Source: Avoscillospira sp045652125
GTDB lineage: Bacteria; Bacillota; Clostridia; Oscillospirales; Oscillospiraceae
DNA: 64,000 bases
Assembly: GCA_045652125.1 (NCBI GenBank)
Contig: JAZRTT010000037.1
Location: 1-64,000 of the forward strand
Reading direction: 5' to 3'
A program made the position numbers and the translations under genes. Below, piece after piece: positions 48,311 to 57,661 of this stretch; position 1 is the stretch's first letter, and each line of letters opens with the position of its first letter. Under the pieces are notes generated by a model, which was not told where the DNA came from, made no database searches, and saw only the letters and a list, made by a program, of their open reading frames with translations.

Positions 48311-48352
48311 AGTATATCGAGAATCTTTTCGGTTATCTGTGATATTGTCACA
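48311..48352 (-). promoter_or_regulatory. trxA promoter with Crp/Fnr-like operator at about -41
   Basis: On the minus strand TATACT (48316-48311) is a good -10, but there is no -35 hexamer at the right spacing. Instead the 15-base palindrome TGTGACAATATCACA (48352-48338) is centred at 48345, about 41 bases before the predicted start near 48304, the classic class-II activator position. The half sites TGTGA/TCACA are Crp-like with a five-base centre (usual Crp spacing is six). Confidence 0.6.
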
Positions 48353-48371
48353 TTATAAAGAAATTTTCAAA

Positions 48372-49640
48372 TCAGAACAAACGACTGCCTGCTGCAAACT
48401 TTGCATGAATATTCCGCTCGTCTCCCAGATAAGCGATCCGCTCCAGACGCTCATGGATCGTCAAAAGCTGCGGATGATCCAGATTGCTGTCATCCAGTAC
48501 GACAACATCCATTTCATAACCCGGATCGAATGCACCTACCTGTCCGAAAAAGGCTCCGCCGCCTCTGGTGGCCAGATAGAAGGCTGTGTCAAAGGTCAGA
48601 TAGGGAACGCTCTGATCCAGCAGCCTCCACCGGAGCTTGGATGACTGAATGGCGTGAACCATAGCTCGGAACATGCTTTCGTGGCTTCCGCCTGCCACAT
48701 CGGTGGCAAGCCCCACGTTAAGACCGTAGTCCAAATATTTGCGAATGGGCGCAACACCGGATGCAACGTTGATATTGGATTCGGGCGAGTGGGCAATAAA
48801 GACTCCGTTTTCCTTCATTTTCTTTATTTCGTCTTCATCGGAATATACGCAGTGAGCCATGATGCACTTGTAGTTTCCGCCAAACAAACCAAACCGATCG
48901 TAGGCGTCACCATAGTTTTTGGCTTGCGGAGCAAGCTCCTTTACCCATGTGATTTCGCTGAGATTTTCGGAAAGATGGCTCTGAACCGGAATGCCATATT
49001 CCTTTTGCAGGCATCCAAGCTGTTCCAGGAGCTCATCGGTACAGGAGGGGAAGAAACGGGGGGTGAGGATGGGGAACGTGTGCCGATATTTTTTGCTTTC
49101 TTCCAGCCATGCTCTGGTTTCACGGATAGAATCCTCCGGGGTTTGTTCCCGATAATAATCCGGGCAATTGCGATCCATGTTCAGCTTGCCGACAAAGGTA
49201 ATCAGACCGCTTTCCTCCAGCTGATCCATCAGGAGCTCTGTTGCGGGCCGGTGAATGGTGGCAAAGATGCTTGCCCGGGTAGTTTCGCTGCGGCGAAGAT
49301 GGGCAGTAAACTGACCGTAGGCCAGTTTGGCATATTCCAGATTTTGATATTTGCTCTCCTCGGGGAAGGTATGAACGTTCAGCCAATCCAACAGCTCCAT
49401 GTCCATACCAAGACCGCGGAAAGAAAACTGGGGTGCGTGGATGTGCAGGTCTGACATACCGGGGATCAGAATCCGATCACCGAAATCCGTCAGGGGAAGA
49501 TTTTTATATGGTTCCGGCAGGGTAGAAAATATGCCGGCACAGTGGTTATCGATACAGACGAGATAGTGGTTTTCGAAAACGGCAATTTGATCGCAGTTTT
49601 TGCTGTGGCAGATATGTCCTTTCAAAACAAAGCTAGCCAT
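48372..49640 (-). CDS. guaD: guanine deaminase
   Basis: 422 residues, amidohydrolase superfamily. 'LIPGMSDLHIHAPQFSFRGL' with 'LLDWLNVHTFPEE' is the guanine-deaminase zinc and substrate signature; 'QSHLSEN' and 'MAHCVYSDEDEIKKMKENG' supply further His ligands and 'GLATDVAGGS' the catalytic Asp. It converts guanine to xanthine. ATG at 49640 is preferred over the GTG at 49649 because it is eight bases after AAGGGG. No purine permease or xanthine dehydrogenase gene is nearby. Confidence 0.9.
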   Translation of the reverse strand: MASFVLKGHICHSKNCDQIAVFENHYLVCIDNHCAGIFSTLPEPYKNLPLTDFGDRILIPGMSDLHIHAPQFSFRGLGMDMELLDWLNVHTFPEESKYQNLEYAKLAYGQFTAHLRRSETTRASIFATIHRPATELLMDQLEESGLITFVGKLNMDRNCPDYYREQTPEDSIRETRAWLEESKKYRHTFPILTPRFFPSCTDELLEQLGCLQKEYGIPVQSHLSENLSEITWVKELAPQAKNYGDAYDRFGLFGGNYKCIMAHCVYSDEDEIKKMKENGVFIAHSPESNINVASGVAPIRKYLDYGLNVGLATDVAGGSHESMFRAMVHAIQSSKLRWRLLDQSVPYLTFDTAFYLATRGGGAFFGQVGAFDPGYEMDVVVLDDSNLDHPQLLTIHERLERIAYLGDERNIHAKFAAGSRLF

Positions 49641-49717
49641 GGAAGCCACCCCTTTCTGTGTTCAGTATAACATATCGGAAGGAAAAACACCATAGAAATT
49701 GATGTTGTTTCCGGGAA

Positions 49718-49746
49718 TTGACTTGCTTTTGTGTTCTATTTATTGT
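49718..49746 (+). promoter_or_regulatory. promoter of the WYL regulator gene
   Basis: TTGACT (49718-49723), 17 bases, TATTGT (49741-49746). Confidence 0.65.
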
Positions 49747-49769
49747 ACATTAAAAAAGAGGTGGGAAGA

Positions 49770-50747
49770 ATGGCAAAAAGGGAAGGACAAAAACTGAAAC
49801 TTCTGTATTTGAAAAATCTGTTGGAGACACAGTCCGATGAAAATCATCCTTTGAATACCCAGCAAATTCAAGACTATCTTGAAAAACATGGCATTAAGGC
49901 GGAACGAAAATCCATTTACAGCGATATTACCTGCCTGCAGGATTTCGGTATGGACATTCTTCACAAGCCCGGTCGCAGCGGAGGATATTATTTGGCATCC
50001 CGGGAATTTGAACTGCCGGAGCTGAAATTGCTGGTAGATGCCGTACAGTCCTCCAGATTTTTGACTGTAAAAAAGTCTATGCAGTTGATCTCTAAACTCA
50101 GCAGGCTGGCCAGCAGCTATGAGGCAGGCAGTTTGAAGCGGCAGATCATGGTTTCCGGGCGGGTGAAAACCATGAATGAGAGTATTTACTACAATGTAGA
50201 CCGGCTCCATGAAGCCATAGCGCAAAACTCACAAATTCAGTTCCGTTATGTGGAGTGGGGAATGGATCGGCAGCGGCATGATCGCCCGGGACCCTATGAG
50301 GCCAGTCCTTATGGTCTTGTCTGGGATGATGAGAATTATTACCTGATCGCACATTCTCCACGCCATGGTGTGACCCATTACCGTGTGGACAGAATGGTAG
50401 GAATCGAAATGACCGGGCAGCCCCGCTATATGGCAGCGGAAGCCAAAAATCTCAATTCCTCAGCCTACGGCCGGAATGTATTTGGAATGTTTGGGAGAGA
50501 TACTACAACTGTCCGTATGCGGTTTCACTGTTCTTTGGCAGGGGTGGTTCTGGATCGGTTCGGTCAGGATACCATGCTGATTCCCGACGGACCGGAGCAT
50601 TTTATCTTTGCTGCGGATATTGCCGTATCTCCTTTGTTTTTCGGCTGGATGGCAGGCTTTGGCGATCGGGCAAAGATTCTGTCTCCGCAGAGTGTGATCG
50701 ACGGCTATGTTGAATTATGTAAACCGTCTGTTTTGCAGTATGAATAA
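49770..50747 (+). CDS. WYL-domain transcriptional regulator
   Basis: 325 residues. N-terminal helix-turn-helix ('LNTQQIQDYLEKHGIKAERK', 'SIYSDITCLQDFGMDI'), a middle linker, and a WYL ligand-binding domain ('NSQIQFRYVEWG', 'ASPYGLVWDDENYYLIAHSP', 'HYRVDRMVGIEM'), ending with the WCX extension. WYL proteins bind nucleic-acid or nucleotide ligands in known cases. ATG at 49770 follows GAGGTGGG. Target unknown; the neighbouring guanine deaminase is divergent, but its promoter was not clearly seen. Confidence 0.9.
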   Translation: MAKREGQKLKLLYLKNLLETQSDENHPLNTQQIQDYLEKHGIKAERKSIYSDITCLQDFGMDILHKPGRSGGYYLASREFELPELKLLVDAVQSSRFLTVKKSMQLISKLSRLASSYEAGSLKRQIMVSGRVKTMNESIYYNVDRLHEAIAQNSQIQFRYVEWGMDRQRHDRPGPYEASPYGLVWDDENYYLIAHSPRHGVTHYRVDRMVGIEMTGQPRYMAAEAKNLNSSAYGRNVFGMFGRDTTTVRMRFHCSLAGVVLDRFGQDTMLIPDGPEHFIFAADIAVSPLFFGWMAGFGDRAKILSPQSVIDGYVELCKPSVLQYE

Positions 50748-50752
50748 AAGAA

Positions 50753-50786
50753 CCGCCCGGAACGGCTGTTCCGGGCGGCATTTTTG
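50753..50786. terminator. bidirectional terminator
   Basis: CCGCCCGGAAC pairs with GTTCCGGGCGG around GGCT, followed by a T run. Confidence 0.88.
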
Positions 50787-52289
50787 TTATTTTATAAAAT
50801 CGGAAAACTTGGTTGTGTCCAGTTTGTCGAAACCGGAGAGGAAGCAGGCCAATTCTTTGGCAATGGCCAATACGCCGCCCTCAGAATCGGATTCGATATT
50901 CAGGGGCAGCAGGGGATCGTGGAGACTCATGCGGAGCAGGAACCATCCGTTGCCGTGATCGGCATCCAAATTGACCCGAACACCCTCGTAGTTATTTGGT
51001 GCGATGGTCCAGCCGGGCTGCTGTGCGGCGTAGTCTTTCAGCTTTTCCAAAACCTCCATACCGTAGGGCTTAAAGTCATCCACCAGGATATTCATTCGGA
51101 ATTCCCTGCTCTCGGCAGGCTCAGCCAGATCGGCAATGAGACTTTCCAGACGGTAGCCTTCCTTCTTTCCGCGGGCCAGCTCTATGAGCAATTTCGTGAT
51201 AATATAAGCGCCGTCATCCAGGAAGTAGTTTTCCTTGAAAGCGCCGTGGCCGGAGGTTTCCATGGCAAGCTGGCAGTCCTGGCCGGCGTTGTTCAGCTTG
51301 ATGGCCTCATTAATAACATTGCGGTAGCCGCGCTTGAACCGGTGGTGGATGCCGCCGTGCTTTTCGATGAACTGTGCCAATCCGGTAGAGGTGATAGAAT
51401 CGGTGACGATGGTAGTACCGGGATTCTCCCGCAGAAGAATGGCAGCCAGCATGGCGATGATGCGGTTGCGGTTCAGTTCAGAGCCGTCAGCCAGCACAGC
51501 ACCGGCGCGGTCCACATCGGTGTCAAAAATAATACCGAAGTCGGCGTGGTTGTCTGCAACGGCCTTGGTAATGGCTGCCATGGCATCTTTATCTTCAGGG
51601 TTGGGGATGTGGTTGGGGAAAGCACCGTCGGGGTTCAGGAACTGGCTGCCGGTGGTATCTGCACCAAGAGGCTGCAGAACTTTTTCCACATAAAACCCGC
51701 CTGCACCGTTGCCGGCATCTACTACGATCTTAAATCCATCCAATGGTTTTTCTGCACCGGTGGCAGCACGGACTTTTTCCACAAGAATGGCAGAGTAATC
51801 GTCCATAAAGCTGCCTGCAGTTACAGGTGCGGCAGGCAGACCGGTTGTTTCATTCCCTTCGGCATAAGCCAAAATGGCGGCAATGTCCTGTTTTTCCAGA
51901 CCACCGTCTTTGGTAAAGAACTTAAATCCGTTGCGGTTGAAGGGCAGATGACTGGCTGTGATCATCACAGAGGCGTCATAAGGGGTCTTGCCGGTAACGG
52001 TAGATATAAACATGGCAGGGGTAGAGGCCATGCCAATGTCGGTGACCCGAATACCCTGATTGCTCATGGAATCGCAGAGCCAGGCGCAGAGTGTTTCGCC
52101 GGACAGGCGGGAATCTCTGCCCACAGCCACGGTGAGAACTTCTTTGCCAAGTCGGTTCTTCAGCCACAGGGCAAAGCCCCGTCCGATGTCACGGCAGGCC
52201 TGCTCTGTCAGATTGATGTGCTGACCTTCCACACCTTCCAGTGCAATGCCCCGAATATCGCTGCCGTTTTGCAGTTTTTTGTAATCCAT
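50787..52289 (-). CDS. phosphomannomutase/phosphoglucomutase
   Basis: 500 residues, alpha-D-phosphohexomutase superfamily, four domains. The start 'NGSDIRGIALEG', phosphoserine loop 'VMITASHLPFNRNGFKFFTK', metal loop 'GIIFDTDVDRAG' and sugar loop 'METSGHGAF' are all present; the C-terminal phosphate loop lies near 'LRMSLHDPLLPLNIES'. It interconverts hexose 1- and 6-phosphates. Whether mannose or glucose is preferred is unclear. Single gene; start after GGAGGATG. Confidence 0.92.
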   Translation of the reverse strand: MDYKKLQNGSDIRGIALEGVEGQHINLTEQACRDIGRGFALWLKNRLGKEVLTVAVGRDSRLSGETLCAWLCDSMSNQGIRVTDIGMASTPAMFISTVTGKTPYDASVMITASHLPFNRNGFKFFTKDGGLEKQDIAAILAYAEGNETTGLPAAPVTAGSFMDDYSAILVEKVRAATGAEKPLDGFKIVVDAGNGAGGFYVEKVLQPLGADTTGSQFLNPDGAFPNHIPNPEDKDAMAAITKAVADNHADFGIIFDTDVDRAGAVLADGSELNRNRIIAMLAAILLRENPGTTIVTDSITSTGLAQFIEKHGGIHHRFKRGYRNVINEAIKLNNAGQDCQLAMETSGHGAFKENYFLDDGAYIITKLLIELARGKKEGYRLESLIADLAEPAESREFRMNILVDDFKPYGMEVLEKLKDYAAQQPGWTIAPNNYEGVRVNLDADHGNGWFLLRMSLHDPLLPLNIESDSEGGVLAIAKELACFLSGFDKLDTTKFSDFIK

Positions 52290-52369
52290 GGTTCATCCTC
52301 CATTGTGTATTTGTATGAATCATATCACGAAACCAAAATGAAAGCAACTCCAATCTGCCTCTGCGGGGA

Positions 52370-52398
52370 TTGACGAATGTTTGCAGGAACGCTAAAAT
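52370..52398 (+). promoter_or_regulatory. promoter of the DUF2284 gene
   Basis: TTGACG (52370-52375), 17 bases, TAAAAT (52393-52398). Confidence 0.7.
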
Positions 52399-52417
52399 AA
52401 GAGGAAAAGGAGTGGTG

Positions 52418-52951
52418 ATGTTGGACCGGACGATTTTAGAGCAGCAGCTTTCTGAACTGCCGCTTTTTCAATATGCTTTTTTTTCAACGACGGAGTTGAC
52501 CTTTACCCACCGAGTGCGTCACATCTGTGAAACGGAATGTCCCATGTATGGAAAAACATGGGCCTGTCCTCCTGCGGTGGGGGAGGTAGAGGACTGCCGG
52601 GAAAAGTGCCTTTCTTTTCCGGAATTTCTGTTGATCGCTACGGTGACAGAAGTGGAAGATGTGGAAAATATGGAACAGACCCTTGCAGCCCGGGCAGATC
52701 ATGAGGCCATCACTCGTCAGGTGACGGCAATGGTCGCTGCGCAGGGCTGCGAGACCATGACCTTGTCTACGGAGGCTTGCTCCGTCTGCAAAGAATGTTC
52801 TTATCCCCATGCACCCTGCCGCCATCCGGAGCGGATGTATCCCTGTGTGGAGAGCCACGGAATATTGGTCACGGAGTTGTTTGAGCGATTTGGAATCGAA
52901 TTTTTCAACGGAAATCTGGTCACGTGGTTTTCTTTGATTTTCTTCCGTTAA
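52418..52951 (+). CDS. DUF2284 metal-binding protein
   Basis: 177 residues, Cys-rich: 'CETECPMYGKTWACPP' near the N-terminus, a middle Cys ('DCREKCLSF') and 'CSVCKECSYPHAPCRHPERM' near the end. This is the DUF2284 pattern, a predicted metal or iron-sulphur binding protein widespread in anaerobes, role unknown. The ATG at 52418 follows AAAAGGAG. One base separates its stop from the end of convergent mnmE. Confidence 0.87.
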   Translation: MLDRTILEQQLSELPLFQYAFFSTTELTFTHRVRHICETECPMYGKTWACPPAVGEVEDCREKCLSFPEFLLIATVTEVEDVENMEQTLAARADHEAITRQVTAMVAAQGCETMTLSTEACSVCKECSYPHAPCRHPERMYPCVESHGILVTELFERFGIEFFNGNLVTWFSLIFFR

Positions 52952-52952
52952 A

Positions 52953-54311
52953 TTATTTTCCCACACAAAACCGCGCAAAGATCCGGTCGGTGATCTCCTG
53001 CCGCATGGTTTTGCCTGTGAGTTCACCCAATGCCTCCATAGCAGCCTCTACGTCCACCAAAACGGCATCCGGGGTCATGTTTTCCGCCAGAGAAGAAAGT
53101 GCCTGCTCTATGGCTTTCCCGGCTCGGCGGACGGCATCCGCCTGACGGGTGTTGGTCAGAATAGAACCGTCACAGGGGAGTTCTTCGCCAAAGAGGCAGT
53201 CCAAAACGTATTCCAACTGTGCAAGACCATCGCCGGTTTTAGCACAGATCGGTACTACCCAATCAAAGGGCAGATCGGAGGGCGTAACTACCGCAGGCAG
53301 ATCCTGTTTGTTCAAAACTGCAATCGATAAGGGGGCTTCCATGGCAGCTTTCTGTGCCCGGAAGTCCTCTTGTGTCAAGTTCTGAGAGCCGTCGCAGACG
53401 TATATGGCCAGATCGGCCTGCGTTGCGGCGGCTTCTGCCCGTTCTACACCCATACGCTCAATCACATCGTCTGTGTCACGGATACCGGCGGTATCCACCA
53501 ACCGCAAAAGATGACGTCCCAGCTTAACGGTCTCTTCCACAGAATCCCGGGTAGTTCCTGCAATATCGGTAACGATCACTCGGTCAAACCCTGCCAAAGC
53601 ATTGAGCAGGCTGGACTTTCCTGCATTGGGACGGCCAAGAATGGCCACCCGGAGACCGTGTTTCAGCACTTGCCCCCGGCTATAAGTGGAAAGAAGTTGG
53701 TAAAGATTGTTGGAGTCGGTCTCCAATTGCCCCCGGAACCGGTGAAGCTCAAAGGGGTCGATGTCCTCATCGGGAAAATCGAGAACGGCATGGAAGTGAG
53801 CCATAAGGTCTGTCAGCCGATCATAAATGGGTTCAATTCGCTTCAGGATGGCACCACCCAACTGACCAACAGCATTAGCGGCTGCATCGGTACTTTCCGC
53901 ATCGATCAGGTCGATAACCGCTTCTGCCTGAGTCAGATCCATTCGCCCATTGAGGAAGGCGCGCTTTGTGAATTCTCCGGGGCCCGCTTGGCGGGCGCCG
54001 CTGACAAATAGTGCCTCCAGACCGGCTGCGAGGACAGCAGGAGAACCATGGCACTGAAATTCCGCCGTATCTTCTCCGGTATAGGAATTGGGCCCGTGAG
54101 AAACGGTCAGGAGCACTTCGTCAATGATGCGGCCCTGTTTGTCGTGGAGATATCCCATGATCAGGCTGCGATCCGGGGTCTCGGACTGAGAAGAATATCG
54201 GGGAGTAAAGACCTGATGAGCCAACGAAATACAGCCCTGTCCGGAAAGACGGAGGATTCCGATGGCTGAGGCCTGCCAACCGGTGGCGACTGCGGCGATA
54301 ATATCGGACAT
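52953..54311 (-). CDS. mnmE: tRNA uridine-5-carboxymethylaminomethyl modification GTPase MnmE
   Basis: 452 residues. N-terminal tetrahydrofolate-binding domain ('ATGWQASAIGILRLSGQGC'), helical domain interrupted by the G domain ('LGRPNAGKSSLLNALAGFDR', 'DIAGTTRD', 'DTAGI', 'NKQD'), and the invariant C-terminal C-V-G-K. With MnmG it modifies U34 of some tRNAs. ATG at 54311 after GAGGG. Here it is not next to mnmG, jag or rpmH, so it is detached from the usual cluster as far as the window shows. Confidence 0.97.
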   Translation of the reverse strand: MSDIIAAVATGWQASAIGILRLSGQGCISLAHQVFTPRYSSQSETPDRSLIMGYLHDKQGRIIDEVLLTVSHGPNSYTGEDTAEFQCHGSPAVLAAGLEALFVSGARQAGPGEFTKRAFLNGRMDLTQAEAVIDLIDAESTDAAANAVGQLGGAILKRIEPIYDRLTDLMAHFHAVLDFPDEDIDPFELHRFRGQLETDSNNLYQLLSTYSRGQVLKHGLRVAILGRPNAGKSSLLNALAGFDRVIVTDIAGTTRDSVEETVKLGRHLLRLVDTAGIRDTDDVIERMGVERAEAAATQADLAIYVCDGSQNLTQEDFRAQKAAMEAPLSIAVLNKQDLPAVVTPSDLPFDWVVPICAKTGDGLAQLEYVLDCLFGEELPCDGSILTNTRQADAVRRAGKAIEQALSSLAENMTPDAVLVDVEAAMEALGELTGKTMRQEITDRIFARFCVGK

Positions 54312-54469
54312 ATATCAATCCCTCACATGGTTTTTCTTCCTATTATAACGGCCAAAGATCCCCTTGACAACCATGGAATTTTCGACCAAACTGCAAAGGG
54401 CTGAACAAATCAAATGAGACCATGCTGCACCGGTCATTCTGAATGCCATGCAGGCCGGCTGAATCCAAT

Positions 54470-54504
54470 AAAAAGAAGTCCTCCCGGCGGAGGACTTCTT
54501 TTTA
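54470..54504. terminator. bidirectional terminator after the P-type ATPase gene
   Basis: AAAAGAAGTCCTCC pairs with GGAGGACTTCTTTT around CGGC. The remaining 54312-54469 holds no gene that I can support. Confidence 0.88.
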
Positions 54505-54518
54505 TTGCAGAACAGTAC

Positions 54519-57131
54519 TTATTTGTGATGCTTGATCAGTCCGGCTGCTTTAAAGAGTTCCATGATCACAAAGGGGGTCAGAATCAATCCAAGACCGATA
54601 AGGTACAGATCCCAGTGCAGCCGCATAAGACCAAAGATACCGGCAAGAGGGGTGAACAGAACCAGAGCCACCAAAACGATGGAACTGAGTGCCGCCCAGT
54701 TCAGCTTGTGGTTAGAGAAAATACCAATGCGGAACAAAGAGTGTTCAGAACGCATATTGTATGCCTGAACGACCTGAGACAGGGCCAAAACCATAAAGGC
54801 TAAGGTTTGCCCACCTTCCAAAATGCCGGTTCGGACCTCACCTGTCTTAAAGGCAATGAGGGAAAGCACACCGAACATGACACCCTGCAGAATGGTACGG
54901 ATTCCAAAACCGTGGGCAAAGAGACCTTCTTCCTTGGGTTTGGGTTTGCGGTCCATAATGTCGTTTTCCACGGCTTCCATACCCAAGGTAATGGCAGGCA
55001 GAGAGTCGGTGACGAGATTGATCCACAGCAGCTGCATGGAGAGCAGCGGGGTCTTGTGCCACAGCAGCATGGCAAAAAAGACGGTGATGATCTCGCCGAT
55101 ATTGGTGCCGAGCAGGAAGCCCACCACTTTTTTAATGTTTGCATAGATGCCGCGGCCTTCCCGAACCGCATGGACGATGGTAGAGAAGTTATCATCGGTC
55201 AGGGTCATGTCTGCGGCACCCTTGGCCACATCGGTACCGGTAATACCCATGGCACAGCCGATATCGGCAGCTTTCAGAGCAGGTGCGTCATTGACACCGT
55301 CACCGGTCATGGAAACTACATGATTCTTTCGCTGCCATGCTTTGACGATGCGGATCTTGTTTTCCGGAGACACGCGGGCATATACGGAGATATTCTCCAC
55401 TCTTGCATCCAATTCAGAATCGGTCATGCGATCCAATTCCGTGCCGGTAATGGCTTCATCTCCGTCCTGCAGAATACCGAGCTCTTTGGCAATGGCGGAT
55501 GCAGTAACGACATGGTCACCTGTGATCATGACGGGCTTGATTCCGGCCTTTCGGCAGATGGCAACCGCATCTTTGGCTTCCGGTCTGGGAGGATCGATCA
55601 TACCGACCAGACCCATGAAGTGCAGATCTTTTTCCAGTTCTTCGGCAGCCGGTGTTTCGGGAACAGCGTCGATCTCTTTCCATGCAACGGCCAGAACACG
55701 CAGGGCATCGCGGCTCATGGAATCGTTCATGGCTCTGGCAGCATCCAAATCGCCGGAAATGCATCGGGAAGCCATAACATCAAAAGCTCCCTTGACGATG
55801 ACAATGTTCCTGTCGCCCATACGGTTAATGGTGGACATCAGCTTTCGGTCGGAATCGAACGGGATCTCACCCAGACGGGGATATTCCCTGTTCAAATCAT
55901 CCTTTGTCATTCCGTTTCGGTGCGCGGCCAAAACGATGGCGGTTTCCGTGGGATCGCCGATATGCTGTTCCTGATCCTCATGGAAAATGACGCTGCCGTC
56001 ACAGCAAAGGGTGCCGTATTTCAGAAGTTCTTTGATTTCCGGGCTGTTTTTGGTACCGATTTCCTCTGTGAGACCCCCGTCTGTATAGGCTCGGACCAAA
56101 GTCATGCGGTTCTGGGTAAGGGTGCCGGTCTTATCGGAGCAGATAACAGAGGCACTGCCCAGGGTTTCTACTGCGGGAAGGCGGCGGATGATGGCGTTTT
56201 TCTTAACCATCCGCTGTACACCGATGGAAAGGATAATGGTCACGATGGCGGGCAGACCTTCCGGGATGGCAGAAACAGCCAGAGAGACGGCGGTCATAAA
56301 GATTTCCAGAGCGGGAATGCCATTGGAAAGACCTACGACGAAAACGACGGCACAGGCGGCTAAAGCAACAATGCCCAGATACTTGCCCAATTGGGTAAGT
56401 TTTTCCTGCAGCGGGGTCTGACCTTCTCCTTCGCTGTCCAGCAGGTTGGCGATCTTGCCCATTTCCGTATCCATGCCGATACCGGTAACAACGGCCGTGG
56501 CAGTACCATAGGTAATGGAGCAGCCGGAAAACACCATGTTGCACCGATCACCCAAAGGGGCATCTTCCGAAACCAAAACGGATGCATCCTTTTCTGAGGG
56601 AACGGATTCACCGGTGAGGGCAGATTCTTCACTTTTCAGACTGGCGCTGGTGATCAAACGGGCATCTGCAGGAACAAAGTCACCGGCTTCCAGACGGATG
56701 ATGTCACCGGGCACCAGCTGAGCGGCATCAATGACAGTTTCCCGGCCGTCACGAATGACACGGGCATGGGGGGCAGACATACTCTTCAAAGCCTCCAATG
56801 CTTTTTCGGCTTTGCTCTCCTGCATAACACCCATAATGGCGTTGAGAATGACAATAAGCAAAATCAGGAAGGGCTCAAAGAATTCTTTGGGATTACGCTC
56901 CACACAGGCAATTACAAAGGAAACGATCGCTGCTGCGATCAAGATCAGGATCATGACATCCTTAAATTGCTCCACGAAGCGCTGCAGATTGGTTTTCTTT
57001 TTCTTTTCTTTCAGCTTGTTGGGGCCGTGCTGTTCCTGCAGCCGGGCGACCTGTTCGGTACGCAGTCCGGCAGAGATATCGGTTTCCAACTGCTGAATGA
57101 CTTGTGATTGCTCCTGACTATGAGGTGTCAA
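54519..57131 (-). CDS. calcium-translocating P-type ATPase (SERCA/PMCA-like)
   Basis: 870 residues, P2A-type pump, 10 transmembrane helices. Phosphorylation site 'ICSDKTGTLTQNRMTL', A-domain T-G-E-S ('SALTGESVPSEK'), hinge 'MTGDGVNDAPALKAADIG'. Calcium ligands kept: 'AIPEGLPAIVTI' in TM4, Glu in 'NIGEIITVFFAMLL' (TM5) and N...TD in 'LLWINLVTDSLPAITLGMEA' (TM6), so sites I and II look intact. It exports Ca2+ with ATP. The start is a TTG at 57131, nine bases after AGGAGG; no ATG gives better spacing. Confidence 0.93.
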   Translation of the reverse strand: MTPHSQEQSQVIQQLETDISAGLRTEQVARLQEQHGPNKLKEKKKKTNLQRFVEQFKDVMILILIAAAIVSFVIACVERNPKEFFEPFLILLIVILNAIMGVMQESKAEKALEALKSMSAPHARVIRDGRETVIDAAQLVPGDIIRLEAGDFVPADARLITSASLKSEESALTGESVPSEKDASVLVSEDAPLGDRCNMVFSGCSITYGTATAVVTGIGMDTEMGKIANLLDSEGEGQTPLQEKLTQLGKYLGIVALAACAVVFVVGLSNGIPALEIFMTAVSLAVSAIPEGLPAIVTIILSIGVQRMVKKNAIIRRLPAVETLGSASVICSDKTGTLTQNRMTLVRAYTDGGLTEEIGTKNSPEIKELLKYGTLCCDGSVIFHEDQEQHIGDPTETAIVLAAHRNGMTKDDLNREYPRLGEIPFDSDRKLMSTINRMGDRNIVIVKGAFDVMASRCISGDLDAARAMNDSMSRDALRVLAVAWKEIDAVPETPAAEELEKDLHFMGLVGMIDPPRPEAKDAVAICRKAGIKPVMITGDHVVTASAIAKELGILQDGDEAITGTELDRMTDSELDARVENISVYARVSPENKIRIVKAWQRKNHVVSMTGDGVNDAPALKAADIGCAMGITGTDVAKGAADMTLTDDNFSTIVHAVREGRGIYANIKKVVGFLLGTNIGEIITVFFAMLLWHKTPLLSMQLLWINLVTDSLPAITLGMEAVENDIMDRKPKPKEEGLFAHGFGIRTILQGVMFGVLSLIAFKTGEVRTGILEGGQTLAFMVLALSQVVQAYNMRSEHSLFRIGIFSNHKLNWAALSSIVLVALVLFTPLAGIFGLMRLHWDLYLIGLGLILTPFVIMELFKAAGLIKHHK

Positions 57132-57164
57132 CGAAACATTCCTCCTGTAAATATGATTGCTGAT

Positions 57165-57193
57165 ATTATATCGGGAAAATAATGGAATTGCAA
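57165..57193 (-). promoter_or_regulatory. promoter of the calcium ATPase gene
   Basis: Minus strand: TTGCAA (57193-57188), 17 bases, TATAAT (57170-57165), 33 bases before the TTG start. Confidence 0.75.
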
Positions 57194-57319
57194 TGGAAAA
57201 GAAGAATAACGCACAATATTTATAGATTATTCATTTATGAAAATATAGACAAAAATCCCGGGGAAAACTCCTCTAAAATCATCACTTTGCATTGTTAAAG
57301 AAAAAAGTCGCAAACTGGC

Positions 57320-57348
57320 TTGACAAGGGTATTTCCCTGTGATAAGAT
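57320..57348 (+). promoter_or_regulatory. promoter of the ilv-leu operon
   Basis: Perfect TTGACA (57320-57325), 17 bases, TAAGAT (57343-57348). The stretch 57194-57319 before it is A/T-rich and shows no gene. Confidence 0.85.
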
Positions 57349-57354
57349 AGCACC

Positions 57355-57630
57355 AATATATCGAAAAGCGATGAAGGAATTATGCCTTGGTCAGAGTGCT
57401 TTAGAGAGCCGGTGGTTGGTGTGAACCGGTGCCGAAGATCCTGTGCAGTCTGCTTCCTGAGTGGATGCCCCAAAAGTTGCATGAGTAGGGTGTTCCGGCT
57501 GCCCCGTTACCGGCTAGAGGCTTATTGGAGCTTCGAAGAGTGATCGTCCGTCCGAAAGGATGCGATAATCAGGGTGGTACCGCGATGATTCGTCCCTGAA
57601 GCCAAGCGTGGCTTCGGGGCTTTTTTTTTA
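57355..57630 (+). promoter_or_regulatory. T-box leader controlling ilvB-ilvN-ilvC-ilvD-leuA
   Basis: A tRNA-sensing leader. Stem I tip shows AGAGAGCCGG...CCGG with the GGTTGGTG loop (about 57404-57429). The canonical T-box AGGGTGGTACCGCG lies at 57571-57584, whose TGG-type bulge pairs with the NCCA end of uncharged tRNA. A terminator follows: CCCTGAAGCC with GGCTTCGGGG and a T run (about 57594-57629). The specifier is not certain: folding by eye puts GTC (Val) near 57448-57450 in the specifier loop, while ATC (Ile) at 57438-57440 is a second candidate. Either fits branched-chain amino-acid synthesis. Confidence 0.93.
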
Positions 57631-57661
57631 AGCCAGAGGTCAATACAAGGAGGACCCCAAA

